Notes: generated by a model not told the origin, from the sequence alone. DNA of 64,000 nucleotides from Pseudoneurospora amorphoporcata (GCA_033297205.1 MU859211.1:26415-90414); one strand, 5' to 3'. Positions 33,902 through 44,386 are shown, counted from the stretch's first letter. Program-made: numbers and translations.

Positions 33902-34324
33902 ATAAGGAGATCAAAGTGCTGGACCTCAAAAAATAGAGTAGAGTAGATTAAGTACATAAAATGGATACCCTCCCCCCTTCGTGACATCAGCTCCTGCAAT
34001 GTTTACATTGTTCAGGGGAACAGCTTGCGTAAATGCACAGTGAAAGGGAACCTCGACGACCCAAAGTTGGGGTACAGCGGTACAGAGCCCCACCCAAGCC
34101 GCTAAGAGAAGCACTGTTTGGCGTCCGCTGCGGGGCGGAAATTTTTCAAAACATGGATCAGTTCTGGCGCGATTGAGGTGGGAGGAAACTCTCCAAATTC
34201 TTTAGTTCCTTGCAGACACGATCCTGCCTTCCAAAATTTCAAATTCGCTTGATTCTACCCACCACAAGTCTTCGTACAAGCCGAAATCCACGATACCCAA
34301 TTTCACGAAAGCAAATCACCCAGC
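33902..34324. other. Intergenic between ism1 and rok1
   Basis: About 420 bp between two tandem plus-strand genes, holding the ism1 3' UTR and the rok1 promoter and leader. No gene was seen. Confidence 0.6.
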
Positions 34325-36652
34325 ATGGATATCTTCAAAGTCCTCTCGCGAGGCATCAAAGCCCAGCCCAAGAAAAACCAACCGGGCGCACCGCAGCTCC
34401 TCCCCTCCGCCGGAGCGAAAGTCAATCCTCAGTTCTTCCACGATAACGTCGGCGGCTCCACCTCCAAGCGAAGCAGGAAGAGAAAGAGAAAGGGCGCCCA
34501 GGCCAACAACACGACCGAGAGCGGAGACGACGACTCCGATGCCAGCGATGTCGATTACTTTGCGCCCAAGCCCACCCCCGAGGAGCTTGCCGCCAAGAAG
34601 GATGCCGAGTTGAAGGCGGACGAGCCCAAGAAGCAAAAGCCAAAGCTTATGGAAGAGGACGAATGCCGACAACTGCTCAAGTCCCATCGCTTGAAGTTCA
34701 CAGTCCTGGCCGGTCGCGTACAACAAGCCGAGGAGGCGACGGAGAAGCCCTCTAAGAAGAAGCAGAAGAAGAACAAGAAGGAGCCGGGAGAGAAGGACAA
34801 GAAGAAAAAGAAAAAAGACGAGGACAAGAAGCAGATCTACCCACAGCCGCTCAACTCGTTTGGCGAGCTCAAGTACACGTACGGCGTTCACCCCACGCTG
34901 GCGGACAACATCACGAGGCAAGGCTTCCGGGTGCCGACTGAGGTGCAGATGGGCAGTTTGCCACTGCAGCTGCGACCGGAGATGGCGTTGGAGAAGGCCC
35001 CGGGTGTGGAAGATGTCAAGACTGAGAGGGGAATCGACTTCCTCGGTGTTGCGCCGACGGGCAGTGGCAAAACAATCAGCTTCTTGATTCCCGCCATCGA
35101 TGCGATCATCAAGAGGAGGGCCGAGGATTATGCCCCCGAGGCAGACGAGCATGTCTTGCAGGCCATTGTTGTTGCGCCTACGAGAGAGCTGGCAAGCCAA
35201 ATTGTCAACGAGGGAAGGAAATTGGCCATCGGCACCGGCGTACGCGTGGTTCTCATGAAGAGGACTCTGCGGTTGGTGGCGGAGGAGAACAAGCAGGAGG
35301 AGACGGAGCAAGAGGGCAAGGAGGCGGATAAAGACAGTGATCACGATAGCGAGGCGGAGAGTGAGCCTGAAGAGGTCGTGGGAAGCGATGAAGAAGAGGA
35401 GGAGGAGGACTCTGACGCCGAGAAAAACGAGGAGAACAAGGCCGAGGGTGATAAGAAGTCCAAGAAGGAGAGGCCCATCACCAGGGTAGACATTCTCGTG
35501 ACAACTCCCAAGATCCTCCTCAACTTCCTTTGCGGGGGCGAGAAGGAGAAGGGCAAACCCAGAATCGTCAAGAAGACGCTCCCCACCGTGCAATCCCTCA
35601 TCCTCGACGAGGCCGATGTTCTTCTCGACCCCATCTTCCGCAAGCAAACCATGGGTATCTGGCGCGCCTGTACCCACCCCAACCTCGGCATGACCTGCTG
35701 GTCGGCCACCATGGCCTCCAACATCGAGGCCCTCCTCACCAAGCACATCGAGAAGCGCGCCAAGCGCACCCCCGAACAGACCCCCAAGCCCCTGATCCGC
35801 CTCGTCGTCGGTCTCAAGGACACCGCTGTGCCCAACATCACTCACAAGCTCATCTACTGCGCCACCGAGCCCGGCAAGCTGCTCGCCCTTCGCCAGCTCC
35901 TCCACCCCGTATCCTCGGCCGACTCGGGCCCGCCGCTGCGCCCGCCCTTCCTCGTCTTCACCCAGACCATCGATCGCGCCCAGGCGCTCCACGACGAGCT
36001 CAAGTACGACATCCCGCTCGAAGCCGGCGGCTCGGCCCGCGTGGCGGTTCTGCATTCCTCCCTTTCGGACTCGGTCCGGTCCAAGATCATGGCCCGCTTC
36101 CGCAGCGGCGAGGTGTGGGTGCTGATCACGACGGACGTGCTGGCGCGTGGCGTCGACTTCGCGGGCGTCAACGGCGTCGTCAACTACGACGTGCCCGTGT
36201 CGGCAGCGGCGTATGTGCACCGCGCCGGACGCACGGGTCGCGCCGGTCGCGAGGGCGGTGTCGCTGTTACTTTCTACACCAAGGACGATATCCCCTTTGT
36301 CAAGTCGGTCGCCAACGTGATCGCCATGAGCGAGAAGCAGGCGGGCAAGGATATCGACGAGAAGGATACCGTCAAGGCGGCCCAGGGTAGCGTGCAGAAG
36401 TGGCTGCTGGATGCGCTGCCCAAGGTGGCCAAGGAGGATAAGAGGAAGTTGAAAGTTAGAGGTGTCGAGAGCAGGCGGACAGGTGGCAAAGCGACCATCA
36501 CGACCAAGAGCAGCTGGGAGAGGAGGAGGGAGAATAACAGGCGGGAGGCTATTGAGGCTAGCAAGAGGAGGAAGAGGGAGGCGCAGAAGGCGGAGAAGGA
36601 GGGTGGTGCTGCCCCTGTCGAGAAGGATCAGGAGTGGACTGGCTTGGACTAA
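34325..36652 (+). CDS. rok1: DEAD-box RNA helicase Rok1
   Basis: This nucleolar ATP-dependent RNA helicase is needed for 18S rRNA maturation and release of snR30 in the small-subunit processome. It is a single exon of 775 residues from ATG 34325 to TAA 36650-36652. It starts MDIFKVLSRG, typical of Rok1. Motifs in order: Q-motif GFRVPTEVQ (about 200), Walker A APTGSGKT (about 242), PTRELASQ, TTPK, DEAD (about 427), SAT (about 460), ARGVDF, and HRAGRTGRAGR (about 632). The N-terminus and C-terminus are lysine-rich. An acidic insertion of about 55 residues (about 325-380) sits between motifs Ia and Ib and explains the length over yeast Rok1. It shares a pathway with nop-7 in this window but not an operon-like arrangement. 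Confidence 0.97.
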   Translation: MDIFKVLSRGIKAQPKKNQPGAPQLLPSAGAKVNPQFFHDNVGGSTSKRSRKRKRKGAQANNTTESGDDDSDASDVDYFAPKPTPEELAAKKDAELKADEPKKQKPKLMEEDECRQLLKSHRLKFTVLAGRVQQAEEATEKPSKKKQKKNKKEPGEKDKKKKKKDEDKKQIYPQPLNSFGELKYTYGVHPTLADNITRQGFRVPTEVQMGSLPLQLRPEMALEKAPGVEDVKTERGIDFLGVAPTGSGKTISFLIPAIDAIIKRRAEDYAPEADEHVLQAIVVAPTRELASQIVNEGRKLAIGTGVRVVLMKRTLRLVAEENKQEETEQEGKEADKDSDHDSEAESEPEEVVGSDEEEEEEDSDAEKNEENKAEGDKKSKKERPITRVDILVTTPKILLNFLCGGEKEKGKPRIVKKTLPTVQSLILDEADVLLDPIFRKQTMGIWRACTHPNLGMTCWSATMASNIEALLTKHIEKRAKRTPEQTPKPLIRLVVGLKDTAVPNITHKLIYCATEPGKLLALRQLLHPVSSADSGPPLRPPFLVFTQTIDRAQALHDELKYDIPLEAGGSARVAVLHSSLSDSVRSKIMARFRSGEVWVLITTDVLARGVDFAGVNGVVNYDVPVSAAAYVHRAGRTGRAGREGGVAVTFYTKDDIPFVKSVANVIAMSEKQAGKDIDEKDTVKAAQGSVQKWLLDALPKVAKEDKRKLKVRGVESRRTGGKATITTKSSWERRRENNRREAIEASKRRKREAQKAEKEGGAAPVEKDQEWTGLD

Positions 36653-36987
36653 AGAGAGCATGGCCATTGAGGTGTCCATTTAAGAAGATAATTTTACTGG
36701 GATGTAAAAAGGATAGATACCCTTACTGTGTATATGCTGGTAGACAAAAAGACTGATTTTTGTGGGCTTATAACTGATTACTTCATTCTTGATATGAACT
36801 TTGTGTAACCTTGAATATAAAAATACCAGCAGGAGCTGGGAACAAAAGGCCGACAGGCACGGAATAGAAAGAAAAATAAAAATAAAATCATTGAGAGTAT
36901 CCTAATATCATCGCATGGAGGCATCATTGCACAGCGGCGCCCATCTCTACCACTCCCACCTCTTTAATCAAACTCTCCGCAAACCCC
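36653..36987. other. Convergent 3' intergenic region, rok1 and SPRY gene
   Basis: This 335-bp A/T-rich stretch between convergent stops holds both 3' UTRs. AATAAA-like sequence is visible near 36885. No gene was seen. Confidence 0.6.
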
Positions 36988-38493
36988 TTAAAGGCCCTGC
37001 GGCCTAAACTTCCACCTACCCGGCTCAAAAACAGCCTCAAACTCAACCGCCGAAAACGTTCCAATAGCACAGCTCAAATCATGAAACCCTTCCAGCCCCG
37101 TAACCGGCAAATCCTGCTCCGAATCGGCCTCCTCGTGCAAATCCCACTGCTCCGTGATCCTCCCCTCCCTCGTGAAAAACACATTCACATCCAGCTTCCC
37201 GCCCGCGTTGGTAAACGTCATACCGATACCGTACGTCTCCCCCCTCCTAAACGGCCTCGTGAAATCCTTTCCTCCCCACCGGTCATCAATGTACTTGTGC
37301 CCATCATCGCCATGCACGGCCAGCGAGCCGCGGTGCCAGCCAGGCATGCGGAAGGCTGGGTAAGGCAAGGCAGTGAATCCCAAAGCTAGGGTGATGTCAT
37401 CATTATTACCACCGCCCATGGCGCCCAAGAACGGGTTATTCGACCCCGCTCTCGGGATCGACACCTCGTAGTAAATCGTCTTCGCCCTGGAAGGAGCCGA
37501 AGGGATCAAAGGCGAATCATACTTGACGCAATACAACGGCGGGTAAGAGATGATGCACGCATCACCCGCCGCCTTTTCTGTGCGACCCTTCCACACGCCG
37601 GCGCTGACCCAGTCCAAATTGCCACGGAACTGCGGGCTGGACATCAGGCGGATGTTGTGCGTACGCAAAGCGTCGAGGGCTACGGGGTCCAGGTCCATGG
37701 GCGCCGTCAAAGGGTTTTGGGCACACCAGGCTTCGCCTGCGTTGGCTTCCTCTTCGGTGGCGTTGGTGGTGTGCGAGCGGTCGTAGCCGGTGAAGAAGGC
37801 GGGAGGGGGAGGGAAGAGGGCGGTGTCCGGCACGAAGGATTCCCAGTCATGCTGCTTCTTGGCTTGCGAAGGTGGCGGGCCCGGAGGAGGCTGGGTGTAG
37901 TCATCCTGGCGTTGGAGGTGGGAGGGAGGGGGCCCGGGAGGAGGAGCAACGTAGTCATCTTGGTGATGCTGATGGTGAGAAGGGGGAGGACCGGGAGGAG
38001 GGGCGAAGTCGTCCTGGTTTTGACGATGGGAAGGAGGGGGCCCGGGAGGAGGAGGAGCACCATATTCCTCGTTCATCGGGAGTTGGTGAGAGGGAGGAGG
38101 GCCAGGAGGAGGAGCAACATCGTCGTAGCTTTGGTTGGGTCTGGCGTGAGTAGGGGGAGGACCGGGCGGCGGTGCGAAGTCGTCATTTGCAGAGGACTGG
38201 TTATGTCCCCAGCTCGGAGGAGGGCCGGACGGAGGAGCGTAGTCGTTGTTGCCGGCGTGTTGCTGGTTATGTCCAGAGTTCGGAGGAGGTCCCGAAGGAG
38301 GGGCATAGTCGTTCTGGTTGTTGTTACCATAAGCTGGCTGTTGCTGCTGCCATTGAGGCTGCTGCTGATGTAGGGATTGCCTTGGTGAAGGCATGTTGAC
38401 TTTTCCTGCTGAAGCCTGTGACGGTGACTGTTGATGCTGTGCTGGCCGTGGACCGGGCGTATCGTCGGTCTTGTCTTTGCTTCCGAAACACAT
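36988..38493 (-). CDS. Proline-repeat protein with C-terminal SPRY domain
   Basis: The frame is 501 residues from ATG (38491-38493, MCFGSKDKTDD) to the stop at 36988. The frame is open further upstream but without an ATG. The N-terminal half is Gln/Pro-rich and contains eight tandem blocks of the form DDxAPP(P/S)GPPPSH (about residues 80-240), an SH3/WW/profilin-ligand-like repeat. The C-terminal half (about 320-495) matches a SPRY fold: TIYYEVSIPRAG, DDITLALGFTALPYPAFRMPGWHRGSLAVHGDDG, YGIGMTFTNAGGKLDVNVFFTREG. SPRY domains bind protein partners, and fungal Ssh4/Ear1-type proteins use them in membrane-protein sorting. This protein lacks an obvious membrane segment, so its role is open. The N-terminal Cys could be lipidated, but this is speculation. 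Confidence 0.85.
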   Translation of the reverse strand: MCFGSKDKTDDTPGPRPAQHQQSPSQASAGKVNMPSPRQSLHQQQPQWQQQQPAYGNNNQNDYAPPSGPPPNSGHNQQHAGNNDYAPPSGPPPSWGHNQSSANDDFAPPPGPPPTHARPNQSYDDVAPPPGPPPSHQLPMNEEYGAPPPPGPPPSHRQNQDDFAPPPGPPPSHHQHHQDDYVAPPPGPPPSHLQRQDDYTQPPPGPPPSQAKKQHDWESFVPDTALFPPPPAFFTGYDRSHTTNATEEEANAGEAWCAQNPLTAPMDLDPVALDALRTHNIRLMSSPQFRGNLDWVSAGVWKGRTEKAAGDACIISYPPLYCVKYDSPLIPSAPSRAKTIYYEVSIPRAGSNNPFLGAMGGGNNDDITLALGFTALPYPAFRMPGWHRGSLAVHGDDGHKYIDDRWGGKDFTRPFRRGETYGIGMTFTNAGGKLDVNVFFTREGRITEQWDLHEEADSEQDLPVTGLEGFHDLSCAIGTFSAVEFEAVFEPGRWKFRPQGL

Positions 38494-39240
38494 GGTGACA
38501 GTGTGTGATGATGGATGGCTGGGCCAACTCTTATATGATGATGTAGGTAAGAGAGAAGTCGAGGTTGCCGATTGGGTGGGATGTCTTACACCACTAATAT
38601 TCGAGGACGCAGATGTGGGCGTTGCTGGGAAAGGGTATATCACCGCCGTAGCTATGTCGTTGCTTCGCCTCTGGGATGACGAGAGGAGAAGGCGTAAAGC
38701 AGGCCGCGGTGCGAGGGATCAATCTTTAGTCTTTTCCGAGTGCCAAGGTCGGTGCTTCCCAAGACTTGCTTAGACCGCTTGGATTATCGTCGACTTTATT
38801 CTTGGTATTGCCAAGTGGATGTGGTCAAAGTGACGGACGGATCTGGCCAGTTGGTCGTTCGTTGTTAGTGTTGGTCCAGTTCCGTCCGATCGGACTTTCG
38901 GATACAGTGTTACAAACATTCTTGGCATGCATCAAGTTGTACCCGACTTCACCTTCGTGATACTTGCTACCATAGGTGCCAGTTAGAAACAAGCCAAAGC
39001 GAGTTAACGGAGATACTGAAATCGAAGTGATGATGAAGGAAGATGGTGAAAGTGTCGTTAGGTAACACATATAACCTGCTCTGCTAGCCGCTGTACCCCG
39101 CAAAACATACCCCTGAACAGTGTGTCACGGTTCCCTCAAAAACTCCACTGGGCGCAAGCGTCTAAGCCCCTATAGATCGGGAAAAGTGGAGGCCTCTACG
39201 GTGGCTCAAGTGTGACGTAGATCGGATATGAAATTGGTCC
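38494..39240. other. Promoter-side flank of the SPRY gene
   Basis: About 750 bp upstream of the SPRY gene with ordinary composition and no recognised gene. It ends at the abrupt change into AT-rich sequence near 39240. Confidence 0.5.
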
Positions 39241-40780
39241 AAGCTTTTAGCTGTAGCTAAGTGTAGGGCAAATTAGTAATACCCTATGTATAAATGAATA
39301 TATATATATATTCTTCCTAGCTAAATTAATTTTTATGCTTTTATACTCTTATATATTCCTCCTTCTACCCTCTACTGCTTGATTGCTATTCCCTACGCTC
39401 GATTACTAACGCCTCTGATACTATGCTATTTCCTTTTAAATATTAAAGCTGAAACCTCCTAGCGCTTCCTAATTAATAGAGCGATATTTTAATTAAAGAA
39501 TAGTAAACTTTATACCTATTTAGTAAGATTTAATAGTATAATATAGGCACTATTAAAAAGATTCTAGTAGAAAATTAAGTATATTAGTATTATTTAAATA
39601 CTATTGGAAGTATTTTAATGTAATCAGTTCTGATAGACTGTTATACGCTTATAGAACGCTTATAAGATTATAAAAAATAAAGTTTAGGAAGTTATTATTT
39701 CGAAGGTTAATACTTCAAGATAAATAATTGTAATTGTTATATATTTTTTTATATAGGGAGAAGATATAGGCGGAAAGGTATATAGTAAGTATATTAATAA
39801 GAATATTTTATAATTAATTACGAAATATATCCTATTTAAGGAGAAATAGTTTAGTAGTATATATATATATTATTATTATGCTAATTTTCATAGTAAATAT
39901 ACTTTTAAAATAGAGGTTAAAGAGGAAAAGAAGAAGGAGGAAGAAGATAAAGACATTTAGGAATTTTAGATAGAGGATAATAAAGACGAGATAATAGAGA
40001 ATATAACGTTGAGTAAGTTAGAAGAGATGGCTGATATTCTTGAGGCGGAGAAGAAGAAGCGTAAGGATATAAAGAATGTTTTGCTTTAAAAAGCATAAAA
40101 GAGGAGACTGCTAATTGTATTTTTAGTATACTTCCTTATTATTAAATATTATTTCTGTATTGATTTTTACTTTTGATCTATTCTTCTTACTATTTCCTTG
40201 TAAAATAATATACGTTTTTTAATATATATACTTCTATTTTTTTTTATAATATTAATTTTCTAATAATTAAATTTAATATTGATTAATTGACGTTAGTTAA
40301 TTGAAACTTCTTATGATAAATATTAAGTAAGTTTAATAAATTAAATACTGATTTAAATTTTTTTTTACATATTTTAATATTTAATAATATAATAAATTTA
40401 CTTTAAGTAAAAAAAATATTTAAAAATTATTGAAAAAAAAATAAGAAAAGAAATAATATTTAAAGGTTTATAGAAATTTAATTCATTTTTTAAATATAAA
40501 CTTTCGAATTTTACTTAAATATAAAATTTATAATTTCTATTATAATTTATATATATTTGTACTATATATAAAATTTTATATTATTTTTATATACATCTAT
40601 ATTTATATAGTTTTTAAGAATATTTGTAAGTAATATAAATAGTATTATTTATTATTAATTTGATATAACTATTAAAAAGATTAAATAAAATTTTAAATCA
40701 AAAATTAATAAAAATATAAAGTATTAAATTTTAATATAAAATTATATAATAATTTTATATTGCTTTTAAATAATAATCAT
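39241..40780. repeat. AT-rich, RIP-type degraded DNA
   Basis: Composition becomes extremely AT-rich, with TpA-rich words and ATATAT runs. A stretch near 39905-40090 still has a purine-rich codon-like pattern (GAG/AAG) broken by stops, probably the remnant of a lysine/glutamate-rich coding sequence. No intact gene can be supported. Confidence 0.7.
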
Positions 40781-40788
40781 TATATTAT

Positions 40789-41538
40789 GAGAAGCGCTAC
40801 TCGCACGTTGGCAAAACTCTACTCGCACGTGGATCTACATTTTTTCCCCATACATAACCCGAACCCTGGCGACCTACTATAGTCCCACACCTATCTAGGT
40901 TGTACCGTGCCCGCCAAGCTCCCAGATTTCAGCTCAGTACACGTTCAGACCCCTGCAGTCGTACTGCACTGGCCACCTTGGTCTGGGCACCCAGACTAGC
41001 CCAAACTAAGCAATCTAACTCGTGATTTTCTAGCACCAGCACTAGTGCCTTATCGCACTACTTCCTTTACCAAACCACTATCGCATATATCATCACATTA
41101 TAATCCTTCAATCTACTACGTTGCGCATTATTAGATATTATTAAGTAAACAAAGCGCTAGCATCTGTCTATAGTATAGAATGATTTATCATTTTTCTGTG
41201 CGTTTCCCTAGCTAATTGCGATGTAGATGACTGATGTAGTGACTTAGCTGACGGGCGCATGCGACCGTGCTGCTAAGTGCCCTGTAAGACCGCTATATAA
41301 ATGCTCTGTAAGAACTGGATCTGGGTACAAATCTAGGAGTGCGTACGCTGCAGTCTAGAATCTGGGCTTGGCATAGCATAGCAACCTTGAAAGATTGAAA
41401 TGCCCAGATGTGCTTGGCGAAATTTATGAAAGAATATATCAGCTATAGCAGACTTCGAGCGGGTTCGGGTTATGTATGGGAAAAAAATGTGGATCCACGT
41501 GCGAGTAGAGTTTTGCCAACGTGCGAGTAGCGCTTCTC
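40789..41538 (-). mobile_element. TIR element family A, copy 1 (750 bp, intact ends)
   Basis: The terminal inverted repeats are about 78 bp, starting GAGAAGCG and near-identical at both ends. An exact 8-bp target duplication TATATTAT flanks it (40781-40788 and 41539-41546). Each TIR holds the decamer CTACTCGCAC twice, 22 bp apart. The interior (about 590 bp) encodes nothing. It is inverted relative to copies 2 and 3, and it is clearly less AT-rich than the DNA around it. Strand is assigned arbitrarily, taking copy 2 as plus. Confidence 0.92.
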
Positions 41539-41692
41539 TATATTATATATATATAGAATTTATATTAAATTAAATTGAAGATATTAATATAAATTTTATA
41601 AAGTTAACTTTATAAATATAAAATACTATGATAAATCTAATAATTATTATTTTATATTTAAAAATAAATTTAATATAATTAGCTTTTTTAAA

Positions 41693-42108
41693 GAGTAATT
41701 CTATTCGTACCGTAGATAAATCCTATTTGTACTGTAAAATGAAAAATAAATTCAAAGTTTCTTTATAGGTAAAGAGGCTTTAAATACATATTTTAGCTTA
41801 AATTTTTTCTTATTTTTTTCTATTTTCTAAACTTTATATTACTTGTTTATGTCGTATATAAAGTTTCAAACTCAAAGGTATTTAGAATTATTAAAATTTA
41901 AGAGTATTAAAATTAAATATAAGAAAAACCTAGCTGATCTAAAAGCGGCAAAAAGCCTAAAATAGATAGAAAAATTTATAAAAATTTAAGAAGTATTTTA
42001 ATCTTACTCTTATCTTTATATACTTTATTTTTACTAAAATAAATATAGAAGTTTAAATATTATTTATAGTACGAATAGAGTTTCCTTACAGTATGAGTAA
42101 AACCGCTA
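41693..42108. mobile_element. TIR element family C (416 bp)
   Basis: Imperfect inverted repeats of about 45 bp start GAGTAATT at the left. Left decamers are CTATTCGTAC and CTATTTGTAC, spaced 22 bp; right-end decamers read inward TTACTCATAC and CTATTCGTAC, also spaced 22 bp. The 8-bp flanks are TTTTTAAA (41685-41692) and TTTTTAAG (42109-42116), a target duplication with one transition. It is non-coding and AT-rich inside. Confidence 0.8.
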
Positions 42109-42116
42109 TTTTTAAG

Positions 42117-42760
42117 TGTTAACGTGTGACTAGTACTGTGCCTTGTAACTGCCCTGTACTACTCAGTAGTATAGTAGGCTGGTCACTGGGGAACTTAGTC
42201 TCCACAGAATGTGTTAGAATAATAGGGCTTGGCCATTGCGTTCTCAGCCTCGCTACCGTTCTTGGCTTCGCCACTATATTCTTGGCTTCGCTAACTTATC
42301 CAGCATTCCTTCTAGATTGATTAGTCATTATAGAATACATTGGAAACGTACAGATCTAGTTTCTTTCCTTTTATGGCAGAGTGTCCCTACTGACTTACAG
42401 CAAGCTTCTATGCTCTAGAAGCTTCTAGACACTCAGCATTCATGTATATAAAGACCACTCTCCTCTCCTCTAGTTAGTCACTCCTTAAGCAAGCAAGCAA
42501 GCATAACTTGAGCAATACAATACAGTCTTTTTCATAGTGCAGAGTCCGCTGTAATCTTCTGTCTTGAGAGCAGAGTCCTCTCTAAGACCTCTTTTACAAC
42601 ACTCCTATTGTATCTGCAACTTCGCTGCAACTACGCTGCTTCCTTCAGCACTACTGTCGTACCACCGCTTCCGCTCCGCTTAGCTACAAGTGCATAGTTC
42701 ACTGTAGCATCCCTATACTAGTACTATTATCATAGGCTAGTTAGAGCATTGCAGCAAACA
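42117..42760 (+). mobile_element. Solo LTR, family 1 (644 bp)
   Basis: It begins TGTTAACG and ends GCAAACA, canonical TG...CA. It is flanked by the 5-bp duplication TTAAG (42112-42116 and 42761-42765). TATATAAAG at about 42448 is a fitting LTR promoter TATA. No internal retrotransposon sequence or second LTR is present, so it is a recombination product. It inserted immediately beside element family C, using the last 5 bp of that element's own target duplication. Composition is not strongly AT-shifted. Confidence 0.9.
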
Positions 42761-42765
42761 TTAAG

Positions 42766-43189
42766 TAAGTAATAAGAATGAAATTTTATAATTTTTCAAT
42801 AAATGAAGTATTAAATAATATGTTATTCTTGTTAATATATATTTTAAAATTAACATTTAGTATTAGCATTTAATCTATAAGTTAATTTAATAATAATTAT
42901 AATTAAATTAATAAATTAATAAATTAATAAATTAATAAATTAATAAATTAATAATCAATTTAAATATTTTAAAATTTGCCTTTACTTATAAAATAGTTTT
43001 ATATTTATATAATTATATTAAAAATTAAATATTTATATTATAATACCTAAAGAAAATAAATAATTAAATAATTCTATAAGCTAATATATCTTGTTTTTTT
43101 TTATATACAATTTTAATAAATTAATTTATTTAATATTCATATTCTATTTGAAGTTTTTTTTATAGCAATAAATAATAAAATAAAAGAAT
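42766..43189. repeat. AT-rich degraded DNA with an 8-bp tandem repeat
   Basis: Very AT-rich filler between elements. Tandem AATTAATA units occupy about 42905-42952. No gene. Confidence 0.7.
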
Positions 43190-43197
43190 TTATTATA

Positions 43198-43947
43198 GAG
43201 AAGCGCTACTCGCACGTTGGCAAAACTCTACTCGCACGTGGATCCACATTTTTTTCCCATACATAACCCGAACCCGCTCAAAGTCTGCTATAGCTGATGT
43301 ATTCTTTTATAAATTTCGCTAAGCACATCTGGGCATTTCATTCTTTCAAGGTTGCCATGCTATGCCAAGCCCAGATTTTAGACTGCAGCGTACGTACTCC
43401 TAGATTTGTACCCAGATCCAGTTCTTACAGAGCATTTATATAGCAGTCTTACAGAGCACTTAGTAGCACGGTCGCATGCGCCCATTGGCTAAGTCACTAC
43501 ATCGGTCATCTATATCGCAATTAGCTAAGAAAACGCACAGAAAAATGATAGATCATTCTATACTATCAACGGATGCTAGCGCTTTGTTTACTTAATAATA
43601 TCTAATAATGCGCAACGTAGTAGATTGAAAGATTATAATGTAGTGATGCATGCGATAGTAGTTTGGTAAAGGAAGTAGTGCGATAAGGCACTAGTGCTAG
43701 TACTAGAAAATCACGAGTTAGACTACCTAGTTTGGGCTGGTCTGGGTGCCCAGACCAGGGTAGCTAGTGCAGTACGACTGTAGGGGTCTGAACGTGTACT
43801 GGGCTGAAATCTGGGAGCTTGGCGGGCATGGTACAACCTAGATGGGTGTGAGACTATAGCAGGTCGCTAGGGTTCGGGTTATGTATAGGAAAAAAATATA
43901 GATCCACGTGCGAGTAGAGTTTTGCCAACGTACGAGTAGCGCTTCTT
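43198..43947 (+). mobile_element. TIR element family A, copy 2 (750 bp)
   Basis: The same 750-bp length and inverted repeats as copy 1 (opposite orientation), with scattered C-to-T/G-to-A changes; the last base is CGCTTCTT instead of CGCTTCTC. No exact 8-bp flanking duplication could be found (TTATTATA left, ATAAATTT right), perhaps owing to later mutation. Non-coding. Confidence 0.9.
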
Positions 43948-43968
43948 ATAAATTTATCCTAATATAAA

Positions 43969-44378
43969 GAGAAAGTCTTTTCGCACTGTAGCAAATGTCT
44001 TTTCACACCGTAATTAAAGAAGGCTTATAGAGGTAACTCAGCCAAATTAAGGCCGTAGTATATAAAAAGTACATCGGAATTTTTATTTATTTTCCTTGTA
44101 TAATATAATGTATTGAGCGTACTTAGGAGCTCTCTATAACTCTTAGTATACAATAAAAGAAGAAAAAACTATTTATTTATTTTAAATTTAGAATATTTGT
44201 ATTATGTCTTTCCTTTAGATAAATATATTTACAGCAACTAAACTATAAGATAGAGTAGAAAATTCTAAAAATTCTGATACTATTTTTATACTGACAACTT
44301 CTTGTTTAGCAAAGTTATACTTAGTAGTATTTTTAATAACGGTGCGAAAAGACATTTGCTACGATGCGAAAAGATATT
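43969..44378. mobile_element. TIR element family B (410 bp)
   Basis: It is flanked by an exact 8-bp duplication AATATAAA (43961-43968 and 44379-44386). The left end is GAGAAAGT followed by decamers CTTTTCGCAC and CTTTTCACAC at 22-bp spacing. The right end, read inward, has CTTTTCGCAT and CTTTTCGCAC at the same spacing. The inverted repeats are about 40 bp. Non-coding. It starts only 21 bp after family A copy 2. Confidence 0.85.
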
Positions 44379-44386
44379 AATATAAA

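Noticed and set aside
34316..36679. A 787-codon open frame on the minus strand
   Set aside because: It is an antisense shadow of rok1, caused by the lack of rare codons in the real gene; its composition is Leu/Gly/Val-rich and random-looking.
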